Source of the DNA: Mycobacterium sp.
Lineage (GTDB): Bacteria; Actinomycetota; Actinomycetes; Mycobacteriales; Mycobacteriaceae
Direction: 5' to 3'
Assembly: GCF_019247635.1 (NCBI RefSeq)
Contig: NZ_JAFBAR010000107.1
Location: 24,030 to 88,029, forward strand
DNA length: 64,000 nucleotides
In this document: positions 9,728 to 20,060 of the stretch, in pieces
Numbering within the stretch: the first letter of the stretch is position 1
Layout: each line of letters starts with the position of its first letter
The notes under the pieces: model-generated
Told to the model about the DNA's origin: nothing
What the model saw: the letters and a program-made list of their open reading frames with translations, nothing else
Database searches by the model: none
Translations under genes and position numbers: made by a program

Positions 9728-10702
9728 ATGCGGTACATCGCCTTGGAGGAAGCGTTTTCCATTCCCGCGTTAGCCGGGCTGACGTCGGCGCATCAAAGCC
9801 TGATGCAATTGGTCAAGCCCGAATGTGCGCAGCGGTACGAAACTCGACTCGCCGATTTCGCGGGCGAGCGGCTGGCCGAGATGGATGACGCCGGCATCGA
9901 CGTCCAGGTGTTGTCCCTCACGTCCCCGGGTGTGCAGGTCGACGTCGGCGCCGAGCAGGCTCGTGACAGCGCGCGGTTCGCCAATGACTACCTCGCGGAT
10001 GTCATCGGTCAACATCCCGGTCGCTTCCGCGGGTTTGCCGCCTTGCCCATGCAGGACCCGGCCGAGGCAGCTGCCGAGCTGGAGCGCGCCGTGACCCAGC
10101 ACGGGTTTTGCGGTGCTCTGGTGAACGACTGCCTGAGCGGACCGGGCGGTCGCTACCTGGACGCGCCCGAATACGACGAGGTGTGGTCGGCGGTGGAATC
10201 CCTTGCCGTGCCGCTGTATTTGCATCCCGGAGCACCGCCGGCCGACCGGTGGCGAGTCCTCGACGGCCGTCCGGAGCTGTACGGAGCGACGTGGAGCTGG
10301 GCCGCCGAAGTCAGCGGCCATGCGCTGCGGGTGCTGTTCGCCGGGGTGTTCGACCGGCATCCCAGCGCGACGATGATCCTGGGCCACATGGGCGAGTTTC
10401 TGCCGTTTCAGCGCAGCCGCATCGACTCCAGGTACTCGACGCTCGCGACGCCCACGTCCCTTGCGCGCGCACCCTCGGCCTATCTCGGCACCAACATCGT
10501 CTTCACCAACAGCGGGGTGTTCTCACCGGCGGTCATGCTCGGCGCGGTGCTGGAAGTCGGCGCCGACGCGCTGATGTTCTCCGTCGACTACCCCTACGAG
10601 TCCTCGCGGGAGGCGGTCGACGGATTCGAGCGGACGACGCTCAGTGCCACCGATCGGAACAAGATCGCCCACGGGAACGCCGAACGGCTGCTGCGGATTT
10701 AG
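9728..10702 (+). CDS. Amidohydrolase family protein (ACMSD/decarboxylase-like)
   Basis: MRYIALEEAF N-terminus, QVLSLTSPGVQ, LYLHPGAPP, ILGHMGEFLPF, FSVDYPYESS metal-site motifs. Confidence 0.88.
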   Translation: MRYIALEEAFSIPALAGLTSAHQSLMQLVKPECAQRYETRLADFAGERLAEMDDAGIDVQVLSLTSPGVQVDVGAEQARDSARFANDYLADVIGQHPGRFRGFAALPMQDPAEAAAELERAVTQHGFCGALVNDCLSGPGGRYLDAPEYDEVWSAVESLAVPLYLHPGAPPADRWRVLDGRPELYGATWSWAAEVSGHALRVLFAGVFDRHPSATMILGHMGEFLPFQRSRIDSRYSTLATPTSLARAPSAYLGTNIVFTNSGVFSPAVMLGAVLEVGADALMFSVDYPYESSREAVDGFERTTLSATDRNKIAHGNAERLLRI

Positions 10703-10708
10703 TGGCCG

Positions 10709-10767
10709 TTGACTCTGCGCTGACGGCGTGGCCCACTCGAACAATCTCACCCAGAGCGCAGAATCAA
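10709..10767. repeat. 59-bp dispersed 3'-end element, copy 1 (hairpin-forming)
   Basis: TTGACTCTGCGCT...AGCGCAGAATCAA; same length and layout as 33428-33486 and 36392-36450. Confidence 0.65.
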
Positions 10768-10812
10768 ATCGTTGGCCAGCCCGCTGTCAGACCCCTGGTC
10801 TAGCCTGGATCC

Positions 10813-12180
10813 GTGGTGCTGGCTCCGCGGACCCGATACGCCAGTTGCGGCGAGACCGACATCGCCTATCAAGTGTTTGGCGATGGCCCGACCGACCTCG
10901 TCCTGCTGCCCGGGCCGTCAATCCCCATCGACACCATCGACGCCGAGCCCTCGATGTACCGGTTCCACCGACGGCTGGCGTCCTTCGCCCGAGTGATCCG
11001 GCTCGACCAGCGCGGGATGGGCCTGTCGTCGCGCGTTTCCTCAGCCGACATGCTCGGCCCGAAGTTGTGGGCTAAAGACGTCATCGCGGTCATGAATGCG
11101 ATCGACTGTGAGCGGGCGACCATTGTGGCCCCGGGATTCACCTCGATGACCGGGATGGTTCTCGCCGCTGACTACCCCGAGCGCGTGAGCAGCCTGGTCA
11201 TTATCAACGGCGCGGCCCGCACACTGTATGCCCCGGACTACCCGATGGGCGCCACGGTCGAGACCACCGACCCCTTTACCACGGTCGCCATCGACCCCGA
11301 CGCTGTCGACCAGGGCTTCGACATGCTCGGCATCATTGCTCCCAGCGTCGCCCATGACGCCGCGTTCCGCGCCTGGTGGGACATGGCCGGCAACCGCGCC
11401 GCCTCGCCGAGCATGGCCGTCGCGATGATCAAGACCATCCGGCAAGCCGACGTGCGCGACAGCCTGCCGCGCATCACCGCGCCGACGCTGATCCTGCATC
11501 GCGTCGACTCGGGCTTCACGCCGGTCGCGCACGGTCATTATCTCGGTGAGCACATCGCCGGATCGCGCTACGTCGAACTCCCGGGCCGCGACACGCTGTA
11601 CTGGGTCGGCAACACCGCGCCGATGATCGACGAGATCGAAGAGTTCATCACCGGGATGCGCGGCGGTTCGGACACCGAGCGCCTGCTCACCACGATCGTG
11701 TTCACCGACATCGTCGGCTCGACCGAGCGGGCCGCCCTGCTGGGCGACGGGCGGTGGCGTGACCTGCTGGACAACCATGACACGGTCGTGCGCCACGAAC
11801 TGCAGCGATTCGGGGGACGCGAGGTCAACACCGCCGGCGACGGGTTTGTCGCGACGTTCAGCAGCCCCAGTGCCGCGCTGGCCTGCGCTGACGAAATCGT
11901 CGACGCGGTAAGGGTGCTCGGCATCGAAGTCCGGGTCGGTATTCACGCGGGCGAGGTGGAGGTGCGCGGCGCTGACGTCGCGGGCATGGCCGTCCACATC
12001 GGAGCGCGGGTGGCCGCGCAGGCGGGCGCGGGCGAGGTGCTGGTGTCTTCGACCGTGCGCGACATCGTCACCGGATCGTGGCATCGGTTCGCCGAGCATG
12101 GCGAAACCGCACTCAAGGGCGTGCCCGGCCGCTGGCGGCTCTACGCGCTGGTCCCAGAGCGTGCGCCCGTCCGACGGTAA
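10813..12180 (+). CDS. lipJ: Alpha/beta hydrolase fused to class III adenylate/guanylate cyclase domain (LipJ/Rv1900c-like)
   Basis: N-terminal hydrolase ([11 protein letters not shown]; catalytic Ser position may be altered, APGFTSM), C-terminal cyclase [20 protein letters not shown] and [12 protein letters not shown]. Confidence 0.85.
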   Translation: MVLAPRTRYASCGETDIAYQVFGDGPTDLVLLPGPSIPIDTIDAEPSMYRFHRRLASFARVIRLDQRGMGLSSRVSSADMLGPKLWAKDVIAVMNAIDCERATIVAPGFTSMTGMVLAADYPERVSSLVIINGAARTLYAPDYPMGATVETTDPFTTVAIDPDAVDQGFDMLGIIAPSVAHDAAFRAWWDMAGNRAASPSMAVAMIKTIRQADVRDSLPRITAPTLILHRVDSGFTPVAHGHYLGEHIAGSRYVELPGRDTLYWVGNTAPMIDEIEEFITGMRGGSDTERLLTTIVFTDIVGSTERAALLGDGRWRDLLDNHDTVVRHELQRFGGREVNTAGDGFVATFSSPSAALACADEIVDAVRVLGIEVRVGIHAGEVEVRGADVAGMAVHIGARVAAQAGAGEVLVSSTVRDIVTGSWHRFAEHGETALKGVPGRWRLYALVPERAPVRR

Positions 12181-12284
12181 CCAGCCCCGTTGAACGGGGC
12201 GTACGCTGCCAGCAGGGGGCGGTTCGCTTTTCGCGCATCGAAGATAATCGCCTGCACAGCTTGGTAATTGAGCGAAGGAAACCC

Positions 12285-13028
12285 ATGACCGAAGCGAACG
12301 CCGCGTTGCCTTTGGCGCTGCAACGAGCGCTGCACCTGCTCGCGGACCCGCCGGCGAAACCTGACGTCAGCAAGGGCTATCTCGATCTGTTAGGCGATGG
12401 ACCCGCCGACGACGCCGTGCCGAAAAACACCGGTCCGATCCAGGCGGCGTGGGCGTCGCCGATCGGCTCGATGCTCTACGACACCGCCCAAACCATCGCA
12501 CGCAGGCTGTTGGCCGCATGGCAACAACCCACCGACTGGTTGAACATCCCATCCGGGGGAATCGCGCTCGACGTCGGCTCCGGACCGGGCAACGTCACCG
12601 CGTCGCTGGCGCGTGCCGCGGGCCCGGATGGACTTGCTCTGGGGGTGGACATCTCACTGCCGATGTTGGCCCGCGCGGTGCGCGCTCAGGCCGGGCCGCA
12701 GGTGGCCTTCCTGCGGGCCGATGCTCAACGACTCCCGTTGCGGGACAACACCGTTGATGCGGTGACCTCGCTAGCCGTGCTGCAGCTGGTCCCGGACCCC
12801 GCCGCCGCGCTGGCCGAGATGGGTCGGGTGCTGCGGCCGGGCGGCCGGCTGGCCGTGATGGTCCCGTCGGTCGGGGCCGCGGCCCGGTTGTGGCAGAAAT
12901 TGCCGAACGTGGGGGCTCACGTCTTCACCGAGGACGAGATCGCCGACATCCTGGAAGACAACGGTTTTGCCAGCGTGCGTACCAAGAACCTGGGCACTAT
13001 CCAGTGGATCCGCGCCAAGCGCGGCTAG
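12285..13028 (+). CDS. Class I SAM-dependent methyltransferase
   Basis: IALDVGSGPGNVTASLARAAG; start at MTEANAALPLALQ. Confidence 0.85.
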   Translation: MTEANAALPLALQRALHLLADPPAKPDVSKGYLDLLGDGPADDAVPKNTGPIQAAWASPIGSMLYDTAQTIARRLLAAWQQPTDWLNIPSGGIALDVGSGPGNVTASLARAAGPDGLALGVDISLPMLARAVRAQAGPQVAFLRADAQRLPLRDNTVDAVTSLAVLQLVPDPAAALAEMGRVLRPGGRLAVMVPSVGAAARLWQKLPNVGAHVFTEDEIADILEDNGFASVRTKNLGTIQWIRAKRG

Positions 13029-13056
13029 CCCGGCAAAGGTACTTGGCGGAGCACCC

Positions 13057-13863
13057 CTACCCGCGCTTCATAGCAGGGTGATTGCGGCTCAGCAGCGGCA
13101 ACATCAGCTCGGGCGGCGCGACCCGGAAGAACGCCGAAGCGACCCGGTTGACCCGCCCGGGTACTACGACCGCCTTACCGGCGGCCAGACCGTCGATCCC
13201 GGCCTGCGCCACCTGATCCGCGGGAAGCCACATGACCCGCGGCAACGCCGCGTCGGCCTCCTCTTTGGTGAACCCGGCAGCGTCGCTGAAGCCGGTGTCC
13301 ACCGGACCCGGGCACAGCGCCGTCACGCTGACCCCGGTGCCACGAAGTTCCCCGCGCAGGCTGTGGGTGTAGGACAACACGAACGCCTTGGCGGCACCGT
13401 ACGCCGCTTGACCCGGCAGCGGGCCGAACGCGGCGATCGAGGCCACGTTGAGCACCGCGCCCCGATGGCGGTCGACCATCCCCGGCAGGAACCTGCTACA
13501 CAGGTCGACAACGGCGGCCACATCAACCTCGACGAGGTTGAGTTCTTGCTCTGGAACCGATTTCGCGACGAGCCCAAGCGTGGAAAGGCCGGCGTTGTTG
13601 ATCAGGATGTCCGGGGTCAGGCCGAGCTCGGCGATGCGATCGAGCAGGCCCGCCCGGGCGGTGCGGTCGGACAGGTCGGCGGGTAACGGATGAGCCTGGG
13701 CTCCCAGCCGTCCGGCGATCTCGTCGAGGCGGTCGGCGCTGCGGGCCACTAGGACAACCTGGTAGCCGCGCCGGGCAAGGATCTGCGCGAATTCTTCGCC
13801 GATGCCGGACGAGGCACCGGTGACGACGGCAGCTCGGTCGTTCGCGGGAGAGGGAAGGGGCAT
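13057..13863 (-). CDS. SDR family oxidoreductase
   Basis: AAVVTGASSGIGEEFAQ, INNAG, YGAAK. Confidence 0.88.
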   Translation of the reverse strand: MPLPSPANDRAAVVTGASSGIGEEFAQILARRGYQVVLVARSADRLDEIAGRLGAQAHPLPADLSDRTARAGLLDRIAELGLTPDILINNAGLSTLGLVAKSVPEQELNLVEVDVAAVVDLCSRFLPGMVDRHRGAVLNVASIAAFGPLPGQAAYGAAKAFVLSYTHSLRGELRGTGVSVTALCPGPVDTGFSDAAGFTKEEADAALPRVMWLPADQVAQAGIDGLAAGKAVVVPGRVNRVASAFFRVAPPELMLPLLSRNHPAMKRG

Positions 13864-13875
13864 GAGTTGACCGTA

Positions 13876-14349
13876 CTAGCCCTGGCTGTCCGCCTCGGAC
13901 GCCTGTGCTAGCCCGGCCAGCCGATCCATCGAGGCGCGCAGCATCTCGGCCGTCGTCGCGCGAGCCCGAGCCAACCGGGTGGAGTCGGTCAGCGCGGTCC
14001 AGTCGTAGGTGTGGGTCACCGTGGTCAGTGTGGGGTTCACCGGCGAGAGCTCCCAGCGCCACAGATGGCCGGGCGGCTGTTTCCGGGGTTCGGCTGGGCG
14101 CCAGGCAATTTTGCTGCCTTCGATGAACTCCACCACGTGGTTCTCCCGCACATCGCCGTTGGTCAACGTCGTTTTGAAAATGTCGCCGACCCCCCGCACG
14201 CGCTGCCCCGGGGCGGCGGAGGCGAGGTTGCCGTTGCCGTCCCAGCTGGGTTGCCGGGACGGGTCGGCGATCAGTTCGAAAATTCTGTCCGCACGCGCCG
14301 AGATCACGCGGGTGGCGCTCACGATGCGGTCGGGTTCCGTGTCAGCCAT
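13876..14349 (-). CDS. SRPBCC family (polyketide cyclase/dehydrase-like) protein
   Basis: IVSATRVISARADRIFELIADPSRQPSWDGNG start-type fold signature. Confidence 0.8.
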   Translation of the reverse strand: MADTEPDRIVSATRVISARADRIFELIADPSRQPSWDGNGNLASAAPGQRVRGVGDIFKTTLTNGDVRENHVVEFIEGSKIAWRPAEPRKQPPGHLWRWELSPVNPTLTTVTHTYDWTALTDSTRLARARATTAEMLRASMDRLAGLAQASEADSQG

Positions 14350-14456
14350 GTCCCAATCCAAACATGCCCATCTCGAGGGTGGGATCGTGGTGGGAGCTCA
14401 GCGGCAGGACCGCCAGGGGCCGGTCCAGACAGCGGTCCCTGAAACCTCCCAGCCCC

Positions 14457-15266
14457 TCAGGCGTCCGTCATGGCGGCGCGTTCCACGTCGAGAAGTTGCT
14501 CACCGTGCCGCTCCGCGTCGTACGCCTTACGGCCGCCGCGCAGGCCGAACAACCGTTTGGATATCAGCAGATAGACCACCGCGGCGATGTTGATACTGAA
14601 GGTCACCAAGCGGGTCATCGTGATGCCCTTGAGCAGGTCGTGGATCTCCAGCGGCAGAAATACCGACGTGGCGATGACGGCGAAATATTCGCCCCAGCGC
14701 TTCAGCAGCCACAGGCCGACGCCTTCGACCACCTCCAGCAGCGCATAGCCCGCGAGCATCAGAGTTATCAGGGTAAGCGTGGCCGGCTTGGTGGCCAGCG
14801 CCTTTTCCAGTTCGTGTATCGCGGTCATCTGGTCGACCTTGAAGCCGGCGGCGCGGAAGATCGGCAGGTCGCGGTCCAGGGTGGCCTGGATGGCCCCGCG
14901 CGCACCACGAAACTTCCACACCGCCCACGCGGCCAGTCCGATCACCACAGCCCGCACCAACCGTTCGGCACCGAGCGCTCGGACGATGATGGACTGGCGT
15001 AAAGCCTTGCCGCGCAAGATCATCGGCGCATCCTCGGCGGCGCCTCGACCGTGCGGGGCGCCCAGGGTGAATTCGCCGCAACGAAGGCAACGCCACACTT
15101 CACCTAGCCCGGTTTCGCCGCTCAACCGCCCGGCGAGCGCCTTGTCATCCGGCGCGTAGGTGACGTGTCCTCCGAGCGCGCAACTAACGAGCTCCCACCG
15201 GTTGATGCCGCGATTTTCGCGCTTGGCCACCTTGCGATCATTCAACGCGGGCAGCAAATCACGCAA
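14457..15266 (-). CDS. DUF2127 domain integral membrane protein
   Basis: Several TM segments with the DUF2127-like pattern ALLEVVEGVGLWLLKRWGEYFAVIAT. Confidence 0.8.
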   Translation of the reverse strand: MRDLLPALNDRKVAKRENRGINRWELVSCALGGHVTYAPDDKALAGRLSGETGLGEVWRCLRCGEFTLGAPHGRGAAEDAPMILRGKALRQSIIVRALGAERLVRAVVIGLAAWAVWKFRGARGAIQATLDRDLPIFRAAGFKVDQMTAIHELEKALATKPATLTLITLMLAGYALLEVVEGVGLWLLKRWGEYFAVIATSVFLPLEIHDLLKGITMTRLVTFSINIAAVVYLLISKRLFGLRGGRKAYDAERHGEQLLDVERAAMTDA

Positions 15267-15278
15267 GGCGACACGCGT

Positions 15279-16685
15279 TCACAGCCGCAGCCTGCCGCGT
15301 GGACGCTCGGCATCCGGTGACACGGCGCCGAGCAGCGCGGCGAGTTCAGCGACGGGGATCTCCTCGATGTGCTCGACCGCTGCGATGATGTCGTTACGCA
15401 GGTCGGTACCGCAAAACGGTTCGGCCAGCCAGTGGAACTTCTCCACGACGCGGTCCCATGACATCGGCCGGGTCGGCGATCCCTCGTAATCTGATTCCTC
15501 GCAGCTGAATTCACGCCCGTCGCGGGTGGCCACATGCACCCTAGCCGCGGTCCGGTGTGGATAGTCCGCCGTCAGAACTGCGTCCGGCTCGACTTCGACG
15601 CGGGCCAGCAGGTCCTGGACGTCGGCACCCCGAACCCGTTCAGTCTCAAGCTGTTCCGGTCCCACCGCACCGTCGAGCAACGCTACCGCGGTGAGGTATT
15701 TGAGGTTGTAGTCGGCCTGTTCCTTCGTCCACGGGCGGTCCTTGTTGCCGTAGGCTCCTCCGCCCGCAAAGTCGTAAGCGCCCTGGAAGACTTCGAGGGT
15801 CACCCGTTCGACGTCCTCGCCCCGCAGGCTATTGGTGCCACGGATTGCCAACACGGCGTCGATGATGACCTGCCCGTGGATCAGCGAACAATACTGCTTG
15901 AGGTAAGTATGTTCGACGGCGGCCAGTCGGCGGTCGAAGGTGTGCAAATCGATCGGCTGGTCGAAGAGCTGGGTCAGGCCATGCGGACCTTCGAACAACG
16001 ACTTAGGTCCGGTGATGCCGCGTCCGGCCAGCATAGTCGCGTACACCGCGCGCATCCCGGTGCTGGCGGGCGAGATGCCTTTCCAGGTGGACACCGGTTC
16101 GGCGTGCACGGTTGCGAGGGAGACGTTGTCGGTCGCGCAGACCGCAATGGCGTCAGCGGTCCGGTCGACACCCAGCCCCAGCAGCTTTGCGGAGCCGGCC
16201 GCAGCCGACATCGCCAGCTGCAGTGCGTGATTGAGTCCACGCGCCATCACCGGAACCTGGGCGCTGAACCGGCATTGGATCTCGTAGGCAACAGCGAGGG
16301 CCAGCAGGAAATCTGCTCCGCTGGCGTCGACGTGCTCCGCGACGGCGAGGATCGCACCGAAGTTGTCGGCGGGATGACACAGGCCGCCCACCGTCAGATA
16401 GGTGTCCAGCAGATCGGGGTATCGCACGAGCACCGCGTTGAAGAACGCCGCCTGGTCCACCGACACCCGCCCACCCCCGACGAGCGTAGCGGACGGTCGG
16501 CTGCTGAATTCCACTGTGTGCGAGCGGATCGCGGGAATCAGCTCACCGTCCAGCGCTCCCACCGCACAGGCGATGCTGTCAAGGACGTTGCGCTTCAGCA
16601 ACGCCCGCGGCCGCTCGGCGAGGTCCGCCTGCGTGGCATCGACCGTGAAGCGGGCAAGATGGTCCACAACATAGGTATCCGTCAT
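15279..16685 (-). CDS. MmgE/PrpD family protein
   Basis: VLDSIACAVGALDGE, VGGGRVSVDQAAFFNAVLVRYPDLLDTYLTVGGLCHPADNFGAILAVAE. Confidence 0.87.
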   Translation of the reverse strand: MTDTYVVDHLARFTVDATQADLAERPRALLKRNVLDSIACAVGALDGELIPAIRSHTVEFSSRPSATLVGGGRVSVDQAAFFNAVLVRYPDLLDTYLTVGGLCHPADNFGAILAVAEHVDASGADFLLALAVAYEIQCRFSAQVPVMARGLNHALQLAMSAAAGSAKLLGLGVDRTADAIAVCATDNVSLATVHAEPVSTWKGISPASTGMRAVYATMLAGRGITGPKSLFEGPHGLTQLFDQPIDLHTFDRRLAAVEHTYLKQYCSLIHGQVIIDAVLAIRGTNSLRGEDVERVTLEVFQGAYDFAGGGAYGNKDRPWTKEQADYNLKYLTAVALLDGAVGPEQLETERVRGADVQDLLARVEVEPDAVLTADYPHRTAARVHVATRDGREFSCEESDYEGSPTRPMSWDRVVEKFHWLAEPFCGTDLRNDIIAAVEHIEEIPVAELAALLGAVSPDAERPRGRLRL

Positions 16686-16842
16686 GACCTGTCGCCCTTC
16701 TGTACCTGTTTGCCTGTAGTCAAGCGGGGCCACCAGCGTGCGTCCAGGACCTGTCGCGCGCGAGTCCGCGGAGGGCACCCACCGCTCGGGATTGACTAAA
16801 TTGATCAGGCACCATGCCCGCAACAACGAAAGGGGCAGCACG

Positions 16843-17871
16843 ATGCACAGCTCGATAGGCGCTCTGGGAGTGACGTCGCCCGTGCTGGCCGCCCCGATGG
16901 CGGGCGGGCCCGGGACACCGCAGCTGGTCATCGCGGCTGCGGCTGCCGGCAGCATGGGCTTTTTGGCCGGCGGCTACAAGACGCCCGACGCGTTGGCCAC
17001 CGAGATCCAAGCGGTGCGCGGCGCGCAGGTGACCTTCGGCGTCAACCTGTTCGCGCCGAACCCGGTGCCCATCGACGAGGGTGCCTACCAGACATACCGG
17101 CAGGCCATTCAGGCGGAGGCCAACCGCTATGGACTCGACTTGAGCACGGTGCCCCGCACCGAGCACGATGACCACTGGCCCGAGAAGATCGATCTGTTGC
17201 TCAGCAATCCGGTGCCGGTCGTGAGCTTCACCTTTGGCGTCCCCGACCCGTCGGTGTTCAGCGCCCTGCGCAAGGCCGGCAGCGTGGTGGCGCAAACCGT
17301 AACCTCGGCCGACGAGGCGCGACTGGCCGCTGAAAGTGGCGCAGAGCTGTTGATCGTGCAGGCCTCGGCCGCGGGCGGGCATTCCGGCACGCTGACCCCC
17401 GAGCACATCCCCGCCGAGATACCGCTGCCGCAGTTGCTGAGCGAGATTGCCGGAGCCACCAGGCTTCCCATGATCGGAGGCGGCGGCATCGCGGCTCCCG
17501 CGGACGTTGCCGCCGCGCTGGCCGCCGGGGCCACAGCGGTGGCGGTCGGCACGGCGCTGCTGTTGTCCCCGGAAAGCGGGGCCTCGTCTGCACACCGTGT
17601 CGGCCTCACCGATTCTCACCCACGGGGAACCGTTGTCACCCGCGCCTTCACCGGTCGCCCGGCCCGGGGGTTGCGCAACGAATTCACTGAGCGCTATTCG
17701 GCCTTGGCGCCGACGGGTTACCCGGCCGTGCACTACCTGACCAGTCCGCTACGCAAGGCGGGCGCCGCCGCCAACGACCCCGAGGTCGTCAACCTTTGGG
17801 CCGGAACGGGTTACCGGCACGCCGCGGCCAGGCCGGCCGCGCAAACCCTCGCGGCGTTGGCCGCGGTCTGA
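16843..17871 (+). CDS. Nitronate monooxygenase (2-nitropropane dioxygenase family)
   Basis: APMAGGPGTPQLVIAAAAAG, GVNLFAPNP, QASAAGGHSGT, GGGGIAAPADVAAALAAGATAVAVGTALL. Confidence 0.9.
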   Translation: MHSSIGALGVTSPVLAAPMAGGPGTPQLVIAAAAAGSMGFLAGGYKTPDALATEIQAVRGAQVTFGVNLFAPNPVPIDEGAYQTYRQAIQAEANRYGLDLSTVPRTEHDDHWPEKIDLLLSNPVPVVSFTFGVPDPSVFSALRKAGSVVAQTVTSADEARLAAESGAELLIVQASAAGGHSGTLTPEHIPAEIPLPQLLSEIAGATRLPMIGGGGIAAPADVAAALAAGATAVAVGTALLLSPESGASSAHRVGLTDSHPRGTVVTRAFTGRPARGLRNEFTERYSALAPTGYPAVHYLTSPLRKAGAAANDPEVVNLWAGTGYRHAAARPAAQTLAALAAV

Positions 17872-18206
17872 GTGCGGCCGCCACGGCGGCTGTTCGCACC
17901 AGCGCGCCACCGCTGCGGCGTGGGGTTGCCTCAATCGATGTCGGCCGGTGGCCAAGTCACAACCGGCACGTCTGTACCCAGCCAGGACTCGATACACTTT
18001 TTGCCCGGCTACCAGCGACTATGAAGGACGCTTCCATGAATGCGACCACGCGCCGGGCGGAATCACTGAAGTGCTGGAAGTGCTTGACTGGCAAGGTGTT
18101 TGCGTCCCAAGTACAGCCTGAGACTGCCCGATTATCGACGACCCCTGTCGCTCAGAGGCGGACAAAAAGTACAGTCCCTCCTCTGGGAGAAATCAACGTT
18201 TCAGTT

Positions 18207-18252
18207 GTGAAAGTGCCGGCGGGACAGCCAGTCTCGCCGGGGCATCTTTCAC
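18207..18252. terminator. Hairpin at the 3' end of the SDR gene
   Basis: GTGAAAG-TGCC-GGCGGGAC / GTCTCGCC-GGGGCAT-CTTTCAC, an imperfect inverted repeat overlapping the stop at 18249. Confidence 0.5.
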
Positions 18253-19091
18253 GCCTTCGCAGGCGGTCCGATCACCAATGCGGCGGTGACTCCGCCGTCG
18301 ACGAGCACGTCGGTGCCGGTGATGAAACCCGATTCAGGGCCGAGTAGAAACGCGGCCGCGGCAGCGATGTCGTCGGGCGTGCCAAGGCGGCGCGCCGCTG
18401 AAGCCGCGATCATTGACCGCATCCCGTCTCCAACCGGAGAGGCAAGTTCTTGCTGGCCCATCGGCGTGGAAATAATGCCGGGACTGATCGAATTGATTCG
18501 CGCGTCGCGGCGGCCCCACACGCAGCTGGCCGCACGCACCCGAACGTGGTTGGCCTGCTTGGCAATCGCGTAGGCGATCCCGGGTTCGCCGACTGCTGCA
18601 CGGCTGACGAAGGGCAGTCCGAGCAGCTCGGCGGCCGGCGTGTGCGCAAGTACCTTTGCCCGTTCGGCGCTCAGTGCCGGGACGAGGTGTCCGGCCATGC
18701 TGGCGATGACAACTCCCGCCCCGCCCGGGGCAATCACCGTGGCGAACGCGTCCAGCACCAGGGCGACGCCGAGCAGGTCGACCGCCAGGATCGCTTCGGC
18801 CGAGGCCTGCGACAGCGACAGGCCGGCGGTGTGGGCCACCTGGGTGACCGGGCCCAGAGCGGCCGCTTCGGCCGATAAGGTACCGACGGAATCCGCTGAG
18901 GTGATATCGACACACCGTGCCTCAACCTGGTGCCCCTCGGCGACCAGCGTCGCGGTCAACGCCTGCAGGGTCAGCTCATTGTTGTCAGCCACCAGGACCG
19001 TCTTGCCCGATCCCAGCCGGCGAGCGATGGCCTGCCCCATCCCGCCGCCACCGATCACCACCAGAACGTCGCGGGCCACGGCCACCTCCAT
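18249..19091 (-). CDS. SDR family oxidoreductase
   Basis: VVIGGGGMGQAIARRLGSG, SPGIISTPMGQQ, GFITGTDVLVDGG. Confidence 0.85.
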   Translation of the reverse strand: MEVAVARDVLVVIGGGGMGQAIARRLGSGKTVLVADNNELTLQALTATLVAEGHQVEARCVDITSADSVGTLSAEAAALGPVTQVAHTAGLSLSQASAEAILAVDLLGVALVLDAFATVIAPGGAGVVIASMAGHLVPALSAERAKVLAHTPAAELLGLPFVSRAAVGEPGIAYAIAKQANHVRVRAASCVWGRRDARINSISPGIISTPMGQQELASPVGDGMRSMIAASAARRLGTPDDIAAAAAFLLGPESGFITGTDVLVDGGVTAALVIGPPAKA

Positions 19092-19224
19092 AGGAACATC
19101 TGTCGGCTCGGACCGTACCCGAGCGGCTCGCGGAGTCAGCGCAGGGGCGGACCATGGGCGCTCGTCGCGGGCGCGTCCGACGGCTTGGGTGACGCAGGCC
19201 GCGGCGGCCGACGATGGGCCAGGA

Positions 19225-19821
19225 TTAGCCGGGTGCGCGCCACGTGATCAAGACGCGGCCGTAAGGCAGCAAGCGGACACCGGCGCCGGGAAGCGCATGG
19301 CCTACGTGCGACCGCAGTTGTCGCACCGTGTCCGACGGCGGCCACTTGATGGGAGCCGTGTGCTGCCACTTGCCCTTGATCCGGATGATCACGCCACGTG
19401 CCACCCAGGTTCTGAGGTGCCACAGTGCATTTCGCAACGACGGGCGGACAAAGGTGACCACGGCAAGCGTCCCTCCGGGCGCGACCAGACTTGCGAGTCG
19501 CCGCAGCGTGACATCCGTGTCGGGCAGGTGGTGCAGCGCGGCATTAGAGACCACCGCGTCGAAGCCCGCCGGTGGCAGTTCGGTGGTCATGATGTCGCCA
19601 TCCAGCCACTGAACCGGTGCGTCGGGGAACCGAGCCTGCGCCCGCTGAAGGACGGGTGCATCGATGTCCAGCGCGACGACGTCCGGCACCCGCGGAGCCA
19701 GTCGGGCCGCCAAAAAGCCATCGCCACAACCGACGTCGAGAACGCGGCGGGCACCTGGTGGCACGTGCGAATCCAGTAACGCGTCGTAGTGGATATTGAT
19801 GTTCCACGGTTGCTTCAACAC
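19225..19821 (-). CDS. Class I SAM-dependent methyltransferase
   Basis: VLDVGCGDGFLAARLAPR, DAVVSNAALHHLPD. Confidence 0.87.
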   Translation of the reverse strand: MLKQPWNINIHYDALLDSHVPPGARRVLDVGCGDGFLAARLAPRVPDVVALDIDAPVLQRAQARFPDAPVQWLDGDIMTTELPPAGFDAVVSNAALHHLPDTDVTLRRLASLVAPGGTLAVVTFVRPSLRNALWHLRTWVARGVIIRIKGKWQHTAPIKWPPSDTVRQLRSHVGHALPGAGVRLLPYGRVLITWRAPG

Positions 19822-20060
19822 GCCTCGACGCTAGCCGAAATTCGGTCGAACCCAATGGTCCACCGTGCCGCTCATCCGGCTGCAGTGGTTTGCCAAAGTT
19901 AAAGATTAGGACGGTCTAACTTTTAGAGTTGGCCATCCCTACCAGCCAATATCGGCCCTCGGGCGGGCCGGATTGGGAAAGATGTGAGGTTGCTGGACCG
20001 CGACTGCGAAGGTAGGTTGGGCGGATAGTTGGCCGACCTGCTCACCTGGCAAACCGAAGG

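Noticed and set aside
17872-18248. Small ORF MNATTRRAESLKCWKCLTGKVFASQ... as a zinc-finger-like gene
   Set aside because: Only one CxxC, the ORF runs into the antisense of the neighbouring SDR, and no family was recognised; left unannotated.
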